From Helcococcus ovis (GTDB lineage Bacteria > Bacillota > Clostridia > Tissierellales > Peptoniphilaceae), in NCBI RefSeq assembly GCF_004524775.2, contig NZ_CP119081.1:310001-374000 (forward strand): a DNA stretch of 64,000 bases, written 5' to 3'. A model generated the notes under the pieces. That model saw only the letters and a list, made by a program, of their open reading frames with translations, did not search any database and was not told the origin of the DNA. Each line of letters opens with the position of its first letter. Within the stretch, counting starts at the first letter, position 1. The translations under genes were made by a program, and so were the position numbers. Shown one piece after another: positions 1 to 8,979 of the stretch.

Positions 1-2
1 AT

Positions 3-194
3 AATGTAGAAGAAATTAAATCATTAAACCTAGGGGGATCTAAACATTCTGAAAATTCAAGGGCTTTAGGAAAATCATTCTATATAACAGAAGATGAAGA
101 AAAAATGTTGAGAGAATTGATTGATAAAGGCATTGAAGTTGAATTGAGACAAGTAGCAAATGAAAGCAAAAAAGATGTTAAAACTTTAATATAA
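3..194 (+). CDS. PTS mannose/fructose/sorbose-family IIB component, C-terminal part (partial)
   Basis: This is the 3' end of a gene whose start lies before the window. About 63 residues are readable, beginning at position 3, with a TAA stop at 192-194. The pattern LGGSK, ALGKSFYITEDEE and a final helix ending GIEVELRQV is typical of the C-terminus of mannose-family PTS IIB proteins. These carry phosphate from IIA to the sugar during uptake. Thirteen bases separate it from the IIC gene, and an AAGGAGG ribosome binding site lies in that gap, so it belongs to the same operon. The phosphorylated histidine is outside the window. Confidence 0.8.
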   Translation, partial: NVEEIKSLNLGGSKHSENSRALGKSFYITEDEEKMLRELIDKGIEVELRQVANESKKDVKTLI

Positions 195-207
195 AAAGGA
201 GGAAAAT

Positions 208-1008
208 ATGAGTTTAACAGTACAAGCTTTAATTCTTGGTTTAATAGCTGCATTTGGAACATTTGATTATCAAATGGGAACTTTGTATATATTTAGACCG
301 ATAACATTGGGTCCACTTGTAGGATTATTATTTAATGATTTACATACGGGCCTTGTAGTAGGGGCGAATTTAGAATTGTTTTTTATGGGTGCAGTTTCTA
401 TTGGGGGATATTTACCGCCTGATGTAATTGTTGGAGGCGTATTAGGTACAGCTTTTGCAATTTCTACAAAGCAAGGAGCTGAAGTAGCATTAGCATTAGC
501 AATGCCAATAGCGTTGTTATCATTAGCTATTGGAAATTTATTTGATATTATAGGTATATTTTCTTTAAGATGGGCTGATAAAGGAGCTAAAGAAGCAAAT
601 ATTTCAAAGATAAAATGGACACATAGATTTATAGGATTTTTAACTATATTTAGAAGATTTATATTAGTATTTCTAGCATATAGACTGGGCGTTGACTCTA
701 TGAAAGTTGTACTCGAATCTGTACCGCAATTTGTAATAACAGGCTTAGGAGCAGCAGCAGGATTACTTCCGGCATTAGGTTTTGCGATGTTGATGAAAAT
801 GGTAATAAAAAAGGAATTAATTCCATTTTTCTTTATAGGATTTGTATTTAGTGCGTTTTTAAAAATGTCAACATTAGGAATTGCAATATTAGGGGTGTGT
901 TATGTTTTAGTTACTTTTGGATTTTTAAGAAACAATACTAAACATGCAACTTCTCCAGATTTATTATCAAATGAAGTGTTAGAGGAGGTAGAGGATGATG
1001 ATTTCTAA
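208..1008 (+). CDS. PTS mannose/fructose/sorbose-family IIC membrane component
   Basis: A 266-residue polytopic membrane protein of the EII-Sor family, one half of the sugar channel of a mannose-type phosphotransferase system. It has the family hallmark near residues 30-60: a PxxxGPLVGLL segment, then GLVVGANLELFFMG. Many hydrophobic helices follow, and the tail is acidic. The start follows an AAGGAGG site by seven bases. It overlaps the IID gene by 14 bases, which implies translational coupling. The neighbouring deglycase suggests that the substrate is an Amadori compound such as fructoselysine or glucoselysine rather than plain mannose; this is inferred from context. Confidence 0.93.
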   Translation: MSLTVQALILGLIAAFGTFDYQMGTLYIFRPITLGPLVGLLFNDLHTGLVVGANLELFFMGAVSIGGYLPPDVIVGGVLGTAFAISTKQGAEVALALAMPIALLSLAIGNLFDIIGIFSLRWADKGAKEANISKIKWTHRFIGFLTIFRRFILVFLAYRLGVDSMKVVLESVPQFVITGLGAAAGLLPALGFAMLMKMVIKKELIPFFFIGFVFSAFLKMSTLGIAILGVCYVLVTFGFLRNNTKHATSPDLLSNEVLEEVEDDDF

Positions 1009-1816
1009 TAAAGTTTTAACCAATAAGGATATTATAAAAATGTCAGTTAATGAGGGTTCTTTAGGTATGGAATTTTCATGGAATTATGAAAGACAAATGA
1101 ATGTTGCATTTTGTATGATGATGGAACCGGCATTAAAGAAAATTTATCATGATGATCCTAAAGGGTATCAGGAAGCATTAGAAAGACATTTAGAATTTTT
1201 CAATATTACTCCACAATTTGCACCATTTGTTGGCGGGGTAGTTGCTTCAATGGAAGAGGCAGCTAAAGCCGGAGAGGTTGATTCTTCAGCAATCTCATCA
1301 ATAAAAGCATCTTTAATGGGTCCGCTTTCGGGAATAGGTGATTCAGTATTTATTGGAGCAATAAGAATTATTGCTGTTAGTGTTGGATTGTCATTTGCGT
1401 TGCAGGGAAACCTTTTGGGACCGATATTATATTTCTTAATATATAACATTCCTGCATTCTTATTAAGAATAAAGGGTGCTCAAAAGGGATATAATTTAGG
1501 ATTTTCATATTTGACAGAATTACAAAAATCTGGAGCGATGGATAAGTTAATGATGGCAGCTGGTATATTAGCTATGCTTTTAATAGGAGGTATGTCATCA
1601 GGGATGGTATATACTGAATTCGCAATAAAATTAGGACAAGGGGAAAGTGCAAAATCTCTTCAAGAGATATTGAATTCTATTATGCCGGGAATAGTCGGAC
1701 TTTCAGTTACGTGGTTGTATTACTGGATGTTAAAAAAGAAAGTTAGTGTAATTTTGATGATAATTGTGACAGTTTTAGTTGGGATTGCAGGAGCTTATTT
1801 TGGAGTGTTTGCATAA
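995..1816 (+). CDS. PTS mannose/fructose/sorbose-family IID membrane component
   Basis: A 273-residue EIID protein, the partner of IIC in the membrane channel. The N-terminal signature SWNYERQMNVAFCMMMEP is the IID family motif, followed by PLSGIGDSVFIGA and C-terminal membrane helices. The ATG at 995 sits seven bases after AGGAGG (982-987); the adjacent ATG at 998 is an alternative. The start lies inside the end of the IIC gene. Length is normal for the family. Confidence 0.93.
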   Translation: MMISNKVLTNKDIIKMSVNEGSLGMEFSWNYERQMNVAFCMMMEPALKKIYHDDPKGYQEALERHLEFFNITPQFAPFVGGVVASMEEAAKAGEVDSSAISSIKASLMGPLSGIGDSVFIGAIRIIAVSVGLSFALQGNLLGPILYFLIYNIPAFLLRIKGAQKGYNLGFSYLTELQKSGAMDKLMMAAGILAMLLIGGMSSGMVYTEFAIKLGQGESAKSLQEILNSIMPGIVGLSVTWLYYWMLKKKVSVILMIIVTVLVGIAGAYFGVFA

Positions 1817-1834
1817 AGTTATGGGGGTTAAAAA

Positions 1835-2833
1835 ATGATAAAATTTGATGAAAAAAAACTATTTGAAAGCACAGTCGGAGCCTTGAAGTTAAGAAGTAAA
1901 ATAAATGAAGTTGTTGATGAAGTTTGGAAAAAAGGATTTAAAAACATTTGTTGGCTTGGCGTTGGTGGCACATATGCATCATCTCTTCAAGTAGAGATTC
2001 ATATGAGAGAGAAATCAAGCCTAGATTTCTTTGTTGAAAATGCTTGTGAATATTATGTAACAGGAAATAAAAAAATTGTAGATGATACATTAGTTATTTT
2101 ATCATCAGTTTCAGGAACAACTGACGATATGATTAAGGCTTTAGAAATTTTAAGAAAAAAAACAAAAGCTACAGTATTAGCATTTATTGATAAAGAAAAT
2201 ACACCAATTGAAAAATACGCTGATTATGTAATCTCATATCCTGAAAATGAACAACTTAAATTTTTTATGGTAGCTGATAGATTTATGAATTTAGAAGGTG
2301 TTTTTGAAGACTATGAAGAATACTACAAAGAACTAGAGGTAAATTTACCAAATGCTTTAGTAAAAACTGCGTATGAAGCAGAAGAATTTGGTAAAAATTT
2401 TGCTGAGCTTCATCACGAAGATTCAATTCATTATTTTGTAGGAGCAGGAAATATGTATGGAGCTACATATTCATATGCTATGTGTTATTGGGAAGAACAA
2501 CATTGGCTAAGAACGAAATCTATTCATAGTGGTGAATTTTTCCATGGAATGTTAGAAATTATCGAAAAAGATACAAACGTTACAGTATATGTTGGAGAAG
2601 ATTCACAAAGGCCTTTAAGTGATAGAGTTGCAAAATTCCTACCTAGAGTGACTTCGAGATATACTATAATAGATACTAAAGATTATTCACTACCGGGAAT
2701 AAGTGAAAAATATAGAGGGGCAATTTCTCATTTAGTAATGAAAGTAATAAATTCTAGAATTGATGCCTATATAGAAAAAATTAACTGTCATCCAACTGAA
2801 ATTAGAAGGTATTACAGACAATTAAATTATTAG
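1835..2833 (+). CDS. SIS-domain sugar-amine-6-phosphate deglycase (FrlB/GfrF-like)
   Basis: A 332-residue protein with two SIS (sugar isomerase) domains. The first starts at about residue 30 with the glycine-rich WLGVGGTYASS and SSVSGTTDDM phosphosugar loops. The second holds the SIHSGEFFHG motif. The overall form and the EIRRYYRQ ending resemble FrlB and GfrE/GfrF, which split fructoselysine- or glucoselysine-6-phosphate into hexose-6-phosphate and lysine. It lies 18 bases after a mannose-type PTS IID gene, as in the known gfr operons, which supports that role. A glutamine-fructose-6-phosphate transaminase-like isomerase role is less likely because the glutaminase domain is absent. The exact substrate cannot be read from sequence. 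Confidence 0.75.
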   Translation: MIKFDEKKLFESTVGALKLRSKINEVVDEVWKKGFKNICWLGVGGTYASSLQVEIHMREKSSLDFFVENACEYYVTGNKKIVDDTLVILSSVSGTTDDMIKALEILRKKTKATVLAFIDKENTPIEKYADYVISYPENEQLKFFMVADRFMNLEGVFEDYEEYYKELEVNLPNALVKTAYEAEEFGKNFAELHHEDSIHYFVGAGNMYGATYSYAMCYWEEQHWLRTKSIHSGEFFHGMLEIIEKDTNVTVYVGEDSQRPLSDRVAKFLPRVTSRYTIIDTKDYSLPGISEKYRGAISHLVMKVINSRIDAYIEKINCHPTEIRRYYRQLNY

Positions 2834-2842
2834 TGGGGTATT

Positions 2843-2883
2843 AAAAATATCTGCTCTGGGTTATTTCCGGCAGATATTTTTTA
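2843..2883 (+). terminator. Rho-independent terminator of the PTS operon
   Basis: A 12-bp perfect stem (2843-2854 with 2870-2881, arms AAAAATATCTGC and complement) closes a 15-base loop and ends in a T run. It lies ten bases after the deglycase stop. Confidence 0.85.
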
Positions 2884-2938
2884 TGAAATATATAATATTA
2901 ACTTTTTTGTAATAATTTAACTTATTTTTTTACCTTTT

Positions 2939-2969
2939 TGTAATTTTTGTAATCTTTTTGTGATATAAT
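2939..2969 (+). promoter_or_regulatory. Promoter region with candidate WalR (VicR/YycF) box
   Basis: A good -10 element, TATAAT, lies at 2964-2969, about 36 bases before the ATG. Just upstream are repeated TGTAAT hexamers (2908, 2939, 2948) and TGTGAT at 2959. The last two are spaced by five bases (TGTAAT, N5, TGTGAT), close to the WalR consensus of two TGTWAH half-sites with N5. WalR controls pcsB-type wall hydrolase genes in other Firmicutes. The site is inferred; the final half-site deviates at one base and overlaps the -10. Confidence 0.4.
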
Positions 2970-3005
2970 TAATTTTAAAGAGTCGTATATTATGGAGAGA
3001 AAATT

Positions 3006-4304
3006 ATGTCAGGTAGAAATAAATATATAAGATTAGCAGCGTATGTATTATCTGCGATTTTATTATTTGGTAATACAGCTATTAAATACGCATCTGAATT
3101 AAATCAAAAACTTGAAAGAGCAAAAAGTTCATTAAATAGTATTGATTCAGATATGAATAGTAGAGATGATAAAATAAATATCTATAGAAATGATATAAGC
3201 ATTAATAAAAATAAAAAAAATTTGATTAACCAAGATTTAAATAAATTAAAAATTGAAAAAGAATCTTTGGAAAGTCAAGTTAATAATATAAATAGTAATA
3301 TACGTAAAATATTGAATAAAATTTACGAAAATGAAATTCAGCTTATGGAAATAAAGCAACAAAAAGCTGAAAATGAAAAAGAGTTAAATAAAGTTAGATT
3401 TAAAATTGAGAAAAATACACAATTACTAAAAAAGAGATTAGAAATTATGTATAAAATGGGTGATGCTCAAAAAGTTGAAGTTTTACTTTCATCTGAAAAT
3501 TTTAATGATTTTTTGTCAAGAAATAAGATGATGGCTGCTATTACTAAAAATGATAAGGAATTGATAGAATCGCTAAAAGGTGCTAAATTAAAATTGGATA
3601 AATTGACTACGGAATTAAATGGTCAAAAAAAGGTTTTAGAGATAACTAAAAAAAATTTAGAAAAAGAAAAAACTGAATTACATAAACAAAAAACTGAAAA
3701 AGGTAAATTATTAGATAAAATCAAGAAACAAGAAGGGCAGCATTTAGAAAAGATAAGTCAATTAGATTATTTTATAAATGATTATGAATCAAAAATAAAC
3801 GAAAGGATATCTGAAAAGAAAACTCTTCAAAATAAAAAAGCTTCATTAGAATTAGAAATTTCAAATATTGAAAAACAAATTACTTTAGAAACAGAAGCTG
3901 CAAAACTTGCTGAATTAAGAGATAAAAAAGAAGAATTAGAAAATATTGAAACAAAATCAGACTCCAATAAAGTTGTAAAGAATGAAGTTAAATCATCTTT
4001 TATAAGTAGTTCTCCACTGGAATATACAATAAATGAATTTAAATGGCGTGGAGTAATTTATTGGGGTGGACATAAGTTTACTTATTACTCTGAAAGTGTT
4101 TTGCCGGGATATGGACTAAGTATACCTGGAAGACATATAAGTAAGTTGGGATATGTAACTGATAAAGATGGGTATATAGTTTTAGCATCAAATCCTAGTA
4201 TAGCAATAGGTACAGTTATTGATACGCCTTTTGGAGCTAAAGGTAAAGTTTATGATAGATGTGAATCATGCACATTAGATTTGTTTGATGTATATATAAA
4301 ATAA
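3006..4304 (+). CDS. Secreted PcsB-like coiled-coil protein with C-terminal 3D-type wall domain
   Basis: A 432-residue exported protein. Residues 1-30 form a basic, hydrophobic signal or anchor. Residues 30-320 are a long Lys/Glu/Asn-rich coiled coil with the LLKKRLEIMYKMGDAQKVEVLL stretch, characteristic of PcsB/CwlO-type N-terminal regions that contact FtsEX. The last 90 residues carry a YYSESVLPGYG, IPGRH, GYIVLAS and GKVYDRC..CTLDLFDVY pattern. This resembles the 3D/RlpA-like double-psi barrel found in murein hydrolases, with conserved aspartates. A role in septal peptidoglycan cleavage is inferred. The start has a GGAGA site seven bases upstream. It is a single-gene unit between terminators, possibly under WalR control. 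Confidence 0.75.
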   Translation: MSGRNKYIRLAAYVLSAILLFGNTAIKYASELNQKLERAKSSLNSIDSDMNSRDDKINIYRNDISINKNKKNLINQDLNKLKIEKESLESQVNNINSNIRKILNKIYENEIQLMEIKQQKAENEKELNKVRFKIEKNTQLLKKRLEIMYKMGDAQKVEVLLSSENFNDFLSRNKMMAAITKNDKELIESLKGAKLKLDKLTTELNGQKKVLEITKKNLEKEKTELHKQKTEKGKLLDKIKKQEGQHLEKISQLDYFINDYESKINERISEKKTLQNKKASLELEISNIEKQITLETEAAKLAELRDKKEELENIETKSDSNKVVKNEVKSSFISSSPLEYTINEFKWRGVIYWGGHKFTYYSESVLPGYGLSIPGRHISKLGYVTDKDGYIVLASNPSIAIGTVIDTPFGAKGKVYDRCESCTLDLFDVYIK

Positions 4305-4444
4305 TTTAGATTACTAAGTTATTTTCAAATATCCTTTAAGACGAAGTTAGTGCTTGTAAAGAATTAAAGTAATATATAGAGATTCTTTGTTAAGTACCCT
4401 AGGGGCACAAGTAGAGTTGGTGGAAATTAAAGTAATAAAATGAG

Positions 4445-4478
4445 AGAATTAGAGACTAAAATTTCTAATTCTTTTTTA
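4445..4478 (+). terminator. Rho-independent terminator
   Basis: AGAATTAGA (4445-4453) pairs perfectly with TCTAATTCT (4464-4472) and is followed by six T residues. It lies 140 bases after the wall-protein gene and is its likely transcript end. Confidence 0.75.
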
Positions 4479-4612
4479 TTGTGTATTATTCTTTTAAATT
4501 TTTTGGTAACAATACTTATTGCATATATTTTTAATATCTTTCTAAGAAATAAAACTAAAATACTGAAAAAATAAAAAATAGTTTTATATTTTTCATTGTA
4601 TTTTGGTAGAAT

Positions 4613-4870
4613 AGAACCAAAAAATTGAAAAATGAATAAATAGTTTGAAATTTCGGAAAGATTTAGAGGTAATTTTGAGAAGATATAGAACCAAAAAATT
4701 GAAAAATGAATAAATGGTTTGAAATTTCGGAAAGATTTAGAGGTAATTTTGAGAAGATATAAAACCAAAAAATTGAAAAATGAATAAATGGTTTGAAATT
4801 TCGGGAAGATTTAGAGGTAATTTTGAGAAGATATAGAACCAAAAAATTGAAAAATAAATAAATGGTTTGA
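4613..4870. repeat. 74-bp tandem repeat, about 3.5 copies
   Basis: Copies start with AGAACC or AAAACC at 4613, 4687, 4761 and 4835, exactly 74 bases apart. They differ at only a few bases (for example AATAGTTT/AATGGTTT and CGGAAAG/CGGGAAG). The last copy is cut at 4870. Seventy-four is not a multiple of three, so the array is not coding. Its function is unknown; copy-number variation between strains is likely. Confidence 0.93.
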
Positions 4871-4876
4871 TTCCGT

Positions 4877-4918
4877 TATCACCTCACCTTTATCAATTCA
4901 CCTTTATCACCTCACCTT
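4877..4918. repeat. Short direct repeat, 28-bp period
   Basis: The 14-mer TATCACCTCACCTT occurs at 4877-4890 and again at 4905-4918, separated by a related ATCAATTCACC segment. It adjoins the 74-bp repeat array and has an unusual C-rich composition for this genome. Confidence 0.7.
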
Positions 4919-5139
4919 AAACATAAGCGGTAAGGGAAATACTTTATCATCAACACTACTTAGTGTAAAATATTTTAAGATTAAATAGATATATAGTAAT
5001 TGGTATTTCCTAATTATACCTATTATAATATTAAATTTTTGAGTATATCTCATACTAAATTTTTATACTTCAAGATTATGTAAAATGAATGTTTTATGAT
5101 ATAATTAATTGTCATAGAATATGTATATCAGGGGTGTAT

Positions 5140-5949
5140 ATGAAAGATGTAACAATAAATGATTTATTAAATGGAAATTATAGATTTACAAAAACGGTTT
5201 TGCAATATATTTTAGATTATACATTAGCTGATATTTTTCAAAATAGATTTAACATTATAAGCGAAGAAAAATATCTGGAATTTATGAAAATACAGGAAAA
5301 ATTGAATGATAAAATTCCGTTACAATATGCGATAGGAAAATGGAATTTTTACAGTAGAGATTTTATTGTAGATGAAAATGTTTTAATTCCTAGACCGGAG
5401 ACAGAATTGTTGGTTGATGAAGTTTTAAAGGAAAATTTAGAAGGAAAATCAATTTTAGATATTGGTACGGGTAGTGGGGCGATAGCTATTTCAATTGATT
5501 TAGAGTCATCAAATTGTAATGTTTATGCATCTGATATTTCAGTTGATGCATTGGATGTTGCTAAGAAAAATGCGGCTAAGTTTAATTCAAATGTAAAATT
5601 TATAGAATCAGATTTATTTCAAAATATTGATGGTAAATTTGATATAATAGTTTCAAATCCACCATATTTGAGTGAAGAAGAATATGATAAAGTTGATGAA
5701 ATAATATACTATGAGCCTAAAAATGCTTTTGTGGGCGGTGAAAAGGGATTTGAAATTTATGAAAAAATAATAAAGGATGCCTCAAAATATTTGAATGAAA
5801 ATGGTAAAATATTTTTTGAAATTGGATATATGCAGGCTGAAATTGTAAGAGATTTGCTTTTGAATCATGGATATAATAATATTAAAATTAAGAAGGATTA
5901 TGGGAATTTAGATAGGATAGTAATAGGTGAGTTATGTTTGAAAAATTAG
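5140..5949 (+). CDS. prmC: Peptide chain release factor N5-glutamine methyltransferase
   Basis: A 269-residue SAM-dependent methyltransferase that methylates the GGQ glutamine of release factors. After an N-terminal helical domain, the SAM-binding motif [14 protein letters not shown] appears near residue 110 and the catalytic NPPY motif in [11 protein letters not shown] near residue 180. The reading frame opens upstream at 5089, but the ATG at 5140, five bases after AGGGGTG, is the better start and gives the usual length. It overlaps prfA, its substrate's gene, by 16 bases, the normal partnership. Confidence 0.95.
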   Translation: MKDVTINDLLNGNYRFTKTVLQYILDYTLADIFQNRFNIISEEKYLEFMKIQEKLNDKIPLQYAIGKWNFYSRDFIVDENVLIPRPETELLVDEVLKENLEGKSILDIGTGSGAIAISIDLESSNCNVYASDISVDALDVAKKNAAKFNSNVKFIESDLFQNIDGKFDIIVSNPPYLSEEEYDKVDEIIYYEPKNAFVGGEKGFEIYEKIIKDASKYLNENGKIFFEIGYMQAEIVRDLLLNHGYNNIKIKKDYGNLDRIVIGELCLKN

Positions 5950-7007
5950 AATTAACAAAAGAAAAATATTATCAGTTAGAGAAGAAATTGGCTACTCCGG
6001 AGCTATTAGCTAATATGGATGTATGGCAGAAAGTTAATAGAGAGTATGTTGACATCAAGCCTTTAGTTGAAGCATATGAAGAATATAGAAAAAATGAAAA
6101 TCTTATTGAAGAAAATAAGGAAATGTTAAAAATGGCTGATGAGCAGGAAATGAAAGATTTACTAAATGAGGAAATTGTTGAAGCTAAAGAAAATTTAGTG
6201 AATTTAGAAGAAAAAATAACATTTTTACTTGTTCCAAAAGATCCAAATGACTATAAAAATGTATATGTAGAAATAAGATCTGGTGCAGGGGGAGATGAGG
6301 CTGGATTATTTGCTGGTGAATTGTATAGAATGTACCAAATGTATTCAAATAAACAAGGATATAAAATTGAAGTAGTTTCACTTTCAGAACAGGGAATTGG
6401 TGGAATTAAAGAAGTTATATTTATGGTTAAAGGAGAAGGAGCATATTCTAAATTAAAATATGAATCAGGAGTTCATAGAGTTCAAAGAGTACCTCAAACA
6501 GAAACGTCAGGACGTATTCATACTTCAACTGCGACAGTTGCTGTTTTACCTGAAGCTGAAAAAGTCGATGTTGAAATCAACGAAGCTACAGAATTAAGAA
6601 TTGATTACTTTAGATCATCTGGTGCAGGCGGACAACATGTTAATACAACTGACTCTGCAGTACGTATAACTCACATTCCTTCAGGAATAGTAGTGTCTAT
6701 GCAAGATGAAAAATCTCAACATAAAAATAGAGATAAAGCTATGAAGATTCTTTACCAAAAATTATACGAACACAAATTAGAGGAACAACAAAAAGAGCTT
6801 TCAGAAGATAGGAAATCTCAAGTAGGTACAGGAGATAGATCTGAAAAAATTAGAACATATAATTTCCCTCAAGGAAGAGTAACAGATCATAGAATAAATA
6901 AGACTATTTATCAACTTGATGCATTTTTAGATGGGAATATTGAAGAAATGATAGATGCTTTAATTTTAGAGGATCAAACAAAAAAATTAGCACTTTCTCA
7001 ACAATAG
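5934..7007 (+). CDS. prfA: Peptide chain release factor 1
   Basis: A 357-residue class I release factor. The catalytic GGQ is at residues 232-234 within [15 protein letters not shown]. The codon-recognition tripeptide is PQT at 187-189, following HRVQRV. The PxT form marks RF1 (UAA/UAG) rather than RF2, which has SPF. Length and the [15 protein letters not shown] domain 2 motif are typical. Its start lies inside prmC, so the two are coupled. Confidence 0.97.
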   Translation: MFEKLELTKEKYYQLEKKLATPELLANMDVWQKVNREYVDIKPLVEAYEEYRKNENLIEENKEMLKMADEQEMKDLLNEEIVEAKENLVNLEEKITFLLVPKDPNDYKNVYVEIRSGAGGDEAGLFAGELYRMYQMYSNKQGYKIEVVSLSEQGIGGIKEVIFMVKGEGAYSKLKYESGVHRVQRVPQTETSGRIHTSTATVAVLPEAEKVDVEINEATELRIDYFRSSGAGGQHVNTTDSAVRITHIPSGIVVSMQDEKSQHKNRDKAMKILYQKLYEHKLEEQQKELSEDRKSQVGTGDRSEKIRTYNFPQGRVTDHRINKTIYQLDAFLDGNIEEMIDALILEDQTKKLALSQQ

Positions 7008-7020
7008 GTAAAAATTAGAT

Positions 7021-7494
7021 ATGAAAAAAATATTTATTATATGCTTGTTAGTTTTTGTTCTTTTTGGGTGTTCTAGAAATTCAATTGTAAGTAAAAACGG
7101 AGATAGGTCAGCTGCCGAATATTTTAAGAAGTTTTATGTTCAAGATATCAATGGTGTAAAAGTTGACTTTATAAACTATGAAACATTTAATAAATTAAAA
7201 ACTCAAACAAATAAATTTGTAATTGTATATTCTAGTTTGAAGTGTGAATATTGCAAAAAATTTGTGCAGGAATTATTTAAGCTTTTGAATGAACATAAGT
7301 TAGATCATATATATTTTATGAAATTTGACGAAATGTCGTATGATAATCAAAAAAAAGTTTCTAGTACATTTTCAGATAGTATAATTCCAACAGTTCAATT
7401 TTTTAATAGTGGAAATGTAACTGAATTTCAAGGTGAGTTCGATTTATTAAAACTTTCAAATATGGTTGATGAATTTAAGAAGGAGATTAAATAA
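7021..7494 (+). CDS. Thioredoxin-like lipoprotein
   Basis: A 157-residue lipoprotein. A hydrophobic signal ends in the lipobox LFGC with the acylated cysteine at residue 17. A thioredoxin-fold segment follows, with YSSLKCEYCKKF carrying the redox CxxC (CEYC), and IIPTVQFF with the cis-proline that usually faces the active site. It probably acts as an extracytoplasmic disulfide reductase or electron carrier. It sits between prfA (13-base gap) and fni (1-base gap), so it is co-transcribed with housekeeping genes. The partner is unknown. Confidence 0.8.
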   Translation: MKKIFIICLLVFVLFGCSRNSIVSKNGDRSAAEYFKKFYVQDINGVKVDFINYETFNKLKTQTNKFVIVYSSLKCEYCKKFVQELFKLLNEHKLDHIYFMKFDEMSYDNQKKVSSTFSDSIIPTVQFFNSGNVTEFQGEFDLLKLSNMVDEFKKEIK

Positions 7495-7495
7495 A

Positions 7496-8503
7496 ATGGA
7501 TAATTCAAAAGATTTGTATCTTGATAATTCGTTAATTAGTTCATTTGTTGGTAATCCATTATTTAATGATATTTATTTAGAACATAATTCTTTACCGGAA
7601 ATTGATTTTAACGAAATTAATACAGAGTCTGAAATATTTGGGAAAAAAATAGCATTTCCTTTAATAATTAATGCTATGGTAGGTGGATCCGAAAGAGGAT
7701 TTGATGTAAATCAAACTTTATTTTCAATAGCTAAAGAATTTAATTTACCATTTTCTGTTGGTGCACAAGATGGCAATATTTATAATGAACAGTCAAAGCT
7801 ATACATTGATGAAGTTGAACATGGACAAAGTTATCATGGAGTTGTTTTATCTAATTTAAGTGTAAAGTCTGATTTAGAAACTGTAAAAAAAGCAATGGAA
7901 GTAATTAATAGTGATGGCATATCATTATATTTAAATTCTGCTCAAGAAATAATAAGTTCTGAAGGTAAACCGGATTTTAAAAATATTTTAGATAATATTA
8001 GAAATCTTACTAAAGAGTATTCTTCAAAAATTATTATTAAAGAAAAGTGTCTGGGAATGTCAAAACAAACTGTTCAAAGTTTAGTTGATGCAGGAGTTAA
8101 ATACATTGACATATCAGGCTATGGAGGTACTAATTTCATAGAAATGGAAAATCTTAGAAATTATCATGAGGATTTTTCTGATTTGTATGACTGGGGTATC
8201 CCTACTGCGAAATCAATTATAAATGCTAGAAGTTCAAGTGATACAGTAAAAATCATAGCTAGTGGTGGTATAAAAACAGGATTAGATGTAGTGAAATCAT
8301 TGGTGATTGGTGCTGATTATGTTGGAATAAGTGGGGAATTATTAAAATATTTACTTCATGGCGGATATAATCAAGCTAAAAAATATTTAGAAGATTTAAT
8401 ATACAAGACAAAAGTTGTTATGTTTCTTTTAGGTGTCAAAAACATCAACGAATTAAAAAATGTAGAATATAAGATAACGGGAAGATTAAGAGAAATATTA
8501 TGA
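7496..8503 (+). CDS. fni: Type 2 isopentenyl-diphosphate delta-isomerase (FMN-dependent)
   Basis: A 335-residue FMN enzyme that interconverts IPP and DMAPP, supplying the primer for isoprenoids such as undecaprenyl phosphate. Motifs include NAMVGGSERG, PFSVGAQDG, DISGYGGTNF and ASGGIKTGLDVVKSLVIGAD, which form the TIM barrel's FMN and phosphate sites. The ATG at 7496 is chosen because AGGAG lies ten bases upstream; a longer frame from 7466 overlaps the previous gene without support. It overlaps the next gene by four bases (ATGA). Confidence 0.92.
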   Translation: MDNSKDLYLDNSLISSFVGNPLFNDIYLEHNSLPEIDFNEINTESEIFGKKIAFPLIINAMVGGSERGFDVNQTLFSIAKEFNLPFSVGAQDGNIYNEQSKLYIDEVEHGQSYHGVVLSNLSVKSDLETVKKAMEVINSDGISLYLNSAQEIISSEGKPDFKNILDNIRNLTKEYSSKIIIKEKCLGMSKQTVQSLVDAGVKYIDISGYGGTNFIEMENLRNYHEDFSDLYDWGIPTAKSIINARSSSDTVKIIASGGIKTGLDVVKSLVIGADYVGISGELLKYLLHGGYNQAKKYLEDLIYKTKVVMFLLGVKNINELKNVEYKITGRLREIL

Positions 8504-8778
8504 AAGAATATAAACAAAAAATTGCTACTAAAGGACAATTAAAATTAATAATATTTACGGATTTATTGATCTTTATAGCTATAGGGGTTATTATCTATGA
8601 ATCATATAAAAAAATAAATCATTTTACATCATATCTCTTATTGGGAAGTGTTTTTATTTTGATGGGAGTAAACCAGTACATTTATTATAAAAATAATGGT
8701 GGAATTAGATATGTAATTTTGACATCATTATATTCATTAATTGGATTAGCTATGATATTATTTAGACTTTTTATGTAG
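8500..8778 (+). CDS. Small three-helix membrane protein, function unknown
   Basis: A 92-residue protein with a short basic N-terminus and three hydrophobic segments (about residues 16-34, 43-60 and 70-91). I do not recognise the family. Its ATG overlaps the fni stop by four bases, so it is translated with fni. A strong terminator follows. Confidence 0.7.
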   Translation: MKEYKQKIATKGQLKLIIFTDLLIFIAIGVIIYESYKKINHFTSYLLLGSVFILMGVNQYIYYKNNGGIRYVILTSLYSLIGLAMILFRLFM

Positions 8779-8915
8779 TGGTTTTAATTTTGGAATATAA
8801 TAAATTTTATAATTTTTTGCTTGAAAAGTTAGAAATTTTTTTGTTGAAATATTAAATATATCTTTAAAAACATAAAAATTTTTGTAATTACCGTAAATAT
8901 TAATAGCCAAATAAA

Positions 8916-8973
8916 AAAAGATTTAACTATTTTTATTAAATACAATTTTTAATAAAAATGTTAAATCTTTTAA
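8916..8973. terminator. Bidirectional terminator between convergent genes
   Basis: A very long stem pairs 8916-8927 and 8929-8940 with 8948-8959 and 8960-8971 (24 bp with one bulged base and a 7-base loop). A run lies on one side and T run on the other. It can stop both the fni operon and the minus-strand asp23 transcript. Confidence 0.88.
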
Positions 8974-8979
8974 TGTTTG

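Larger units (their letters stand above)
4305..5139. other. 835-bp non-coding stretch with repeats
   Basis: No convincing gene is seen between the wall protein and prmC. The region holds a hairpin terminator (4445-4478), a 74-bp tandem repeat (4613-4870), a short direct repeat (4877-4918), and a TATAAT at 5100-5105 that could serve prmC. A 113-codon minus-strand reading frame here is built from the repeats in two different frames and is rejected as a gene. Confidence 0.7.

Noticed and set aside
995-1008. Frameshift between IIC and IID genes
   Set aside because: The overlap is a normal coupled arrangement; both proteins are complete.
4427-4768. 113-codon minus-strand frame
   Set aside because: It arises from the 74-bp repeat read in two different frames, has no RBS and no family resemblance.
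4613-4870. Possible CRISPR array
   Set aside because: Units are contiguous 74-bp copies without variable spacers and no cas gene is near.
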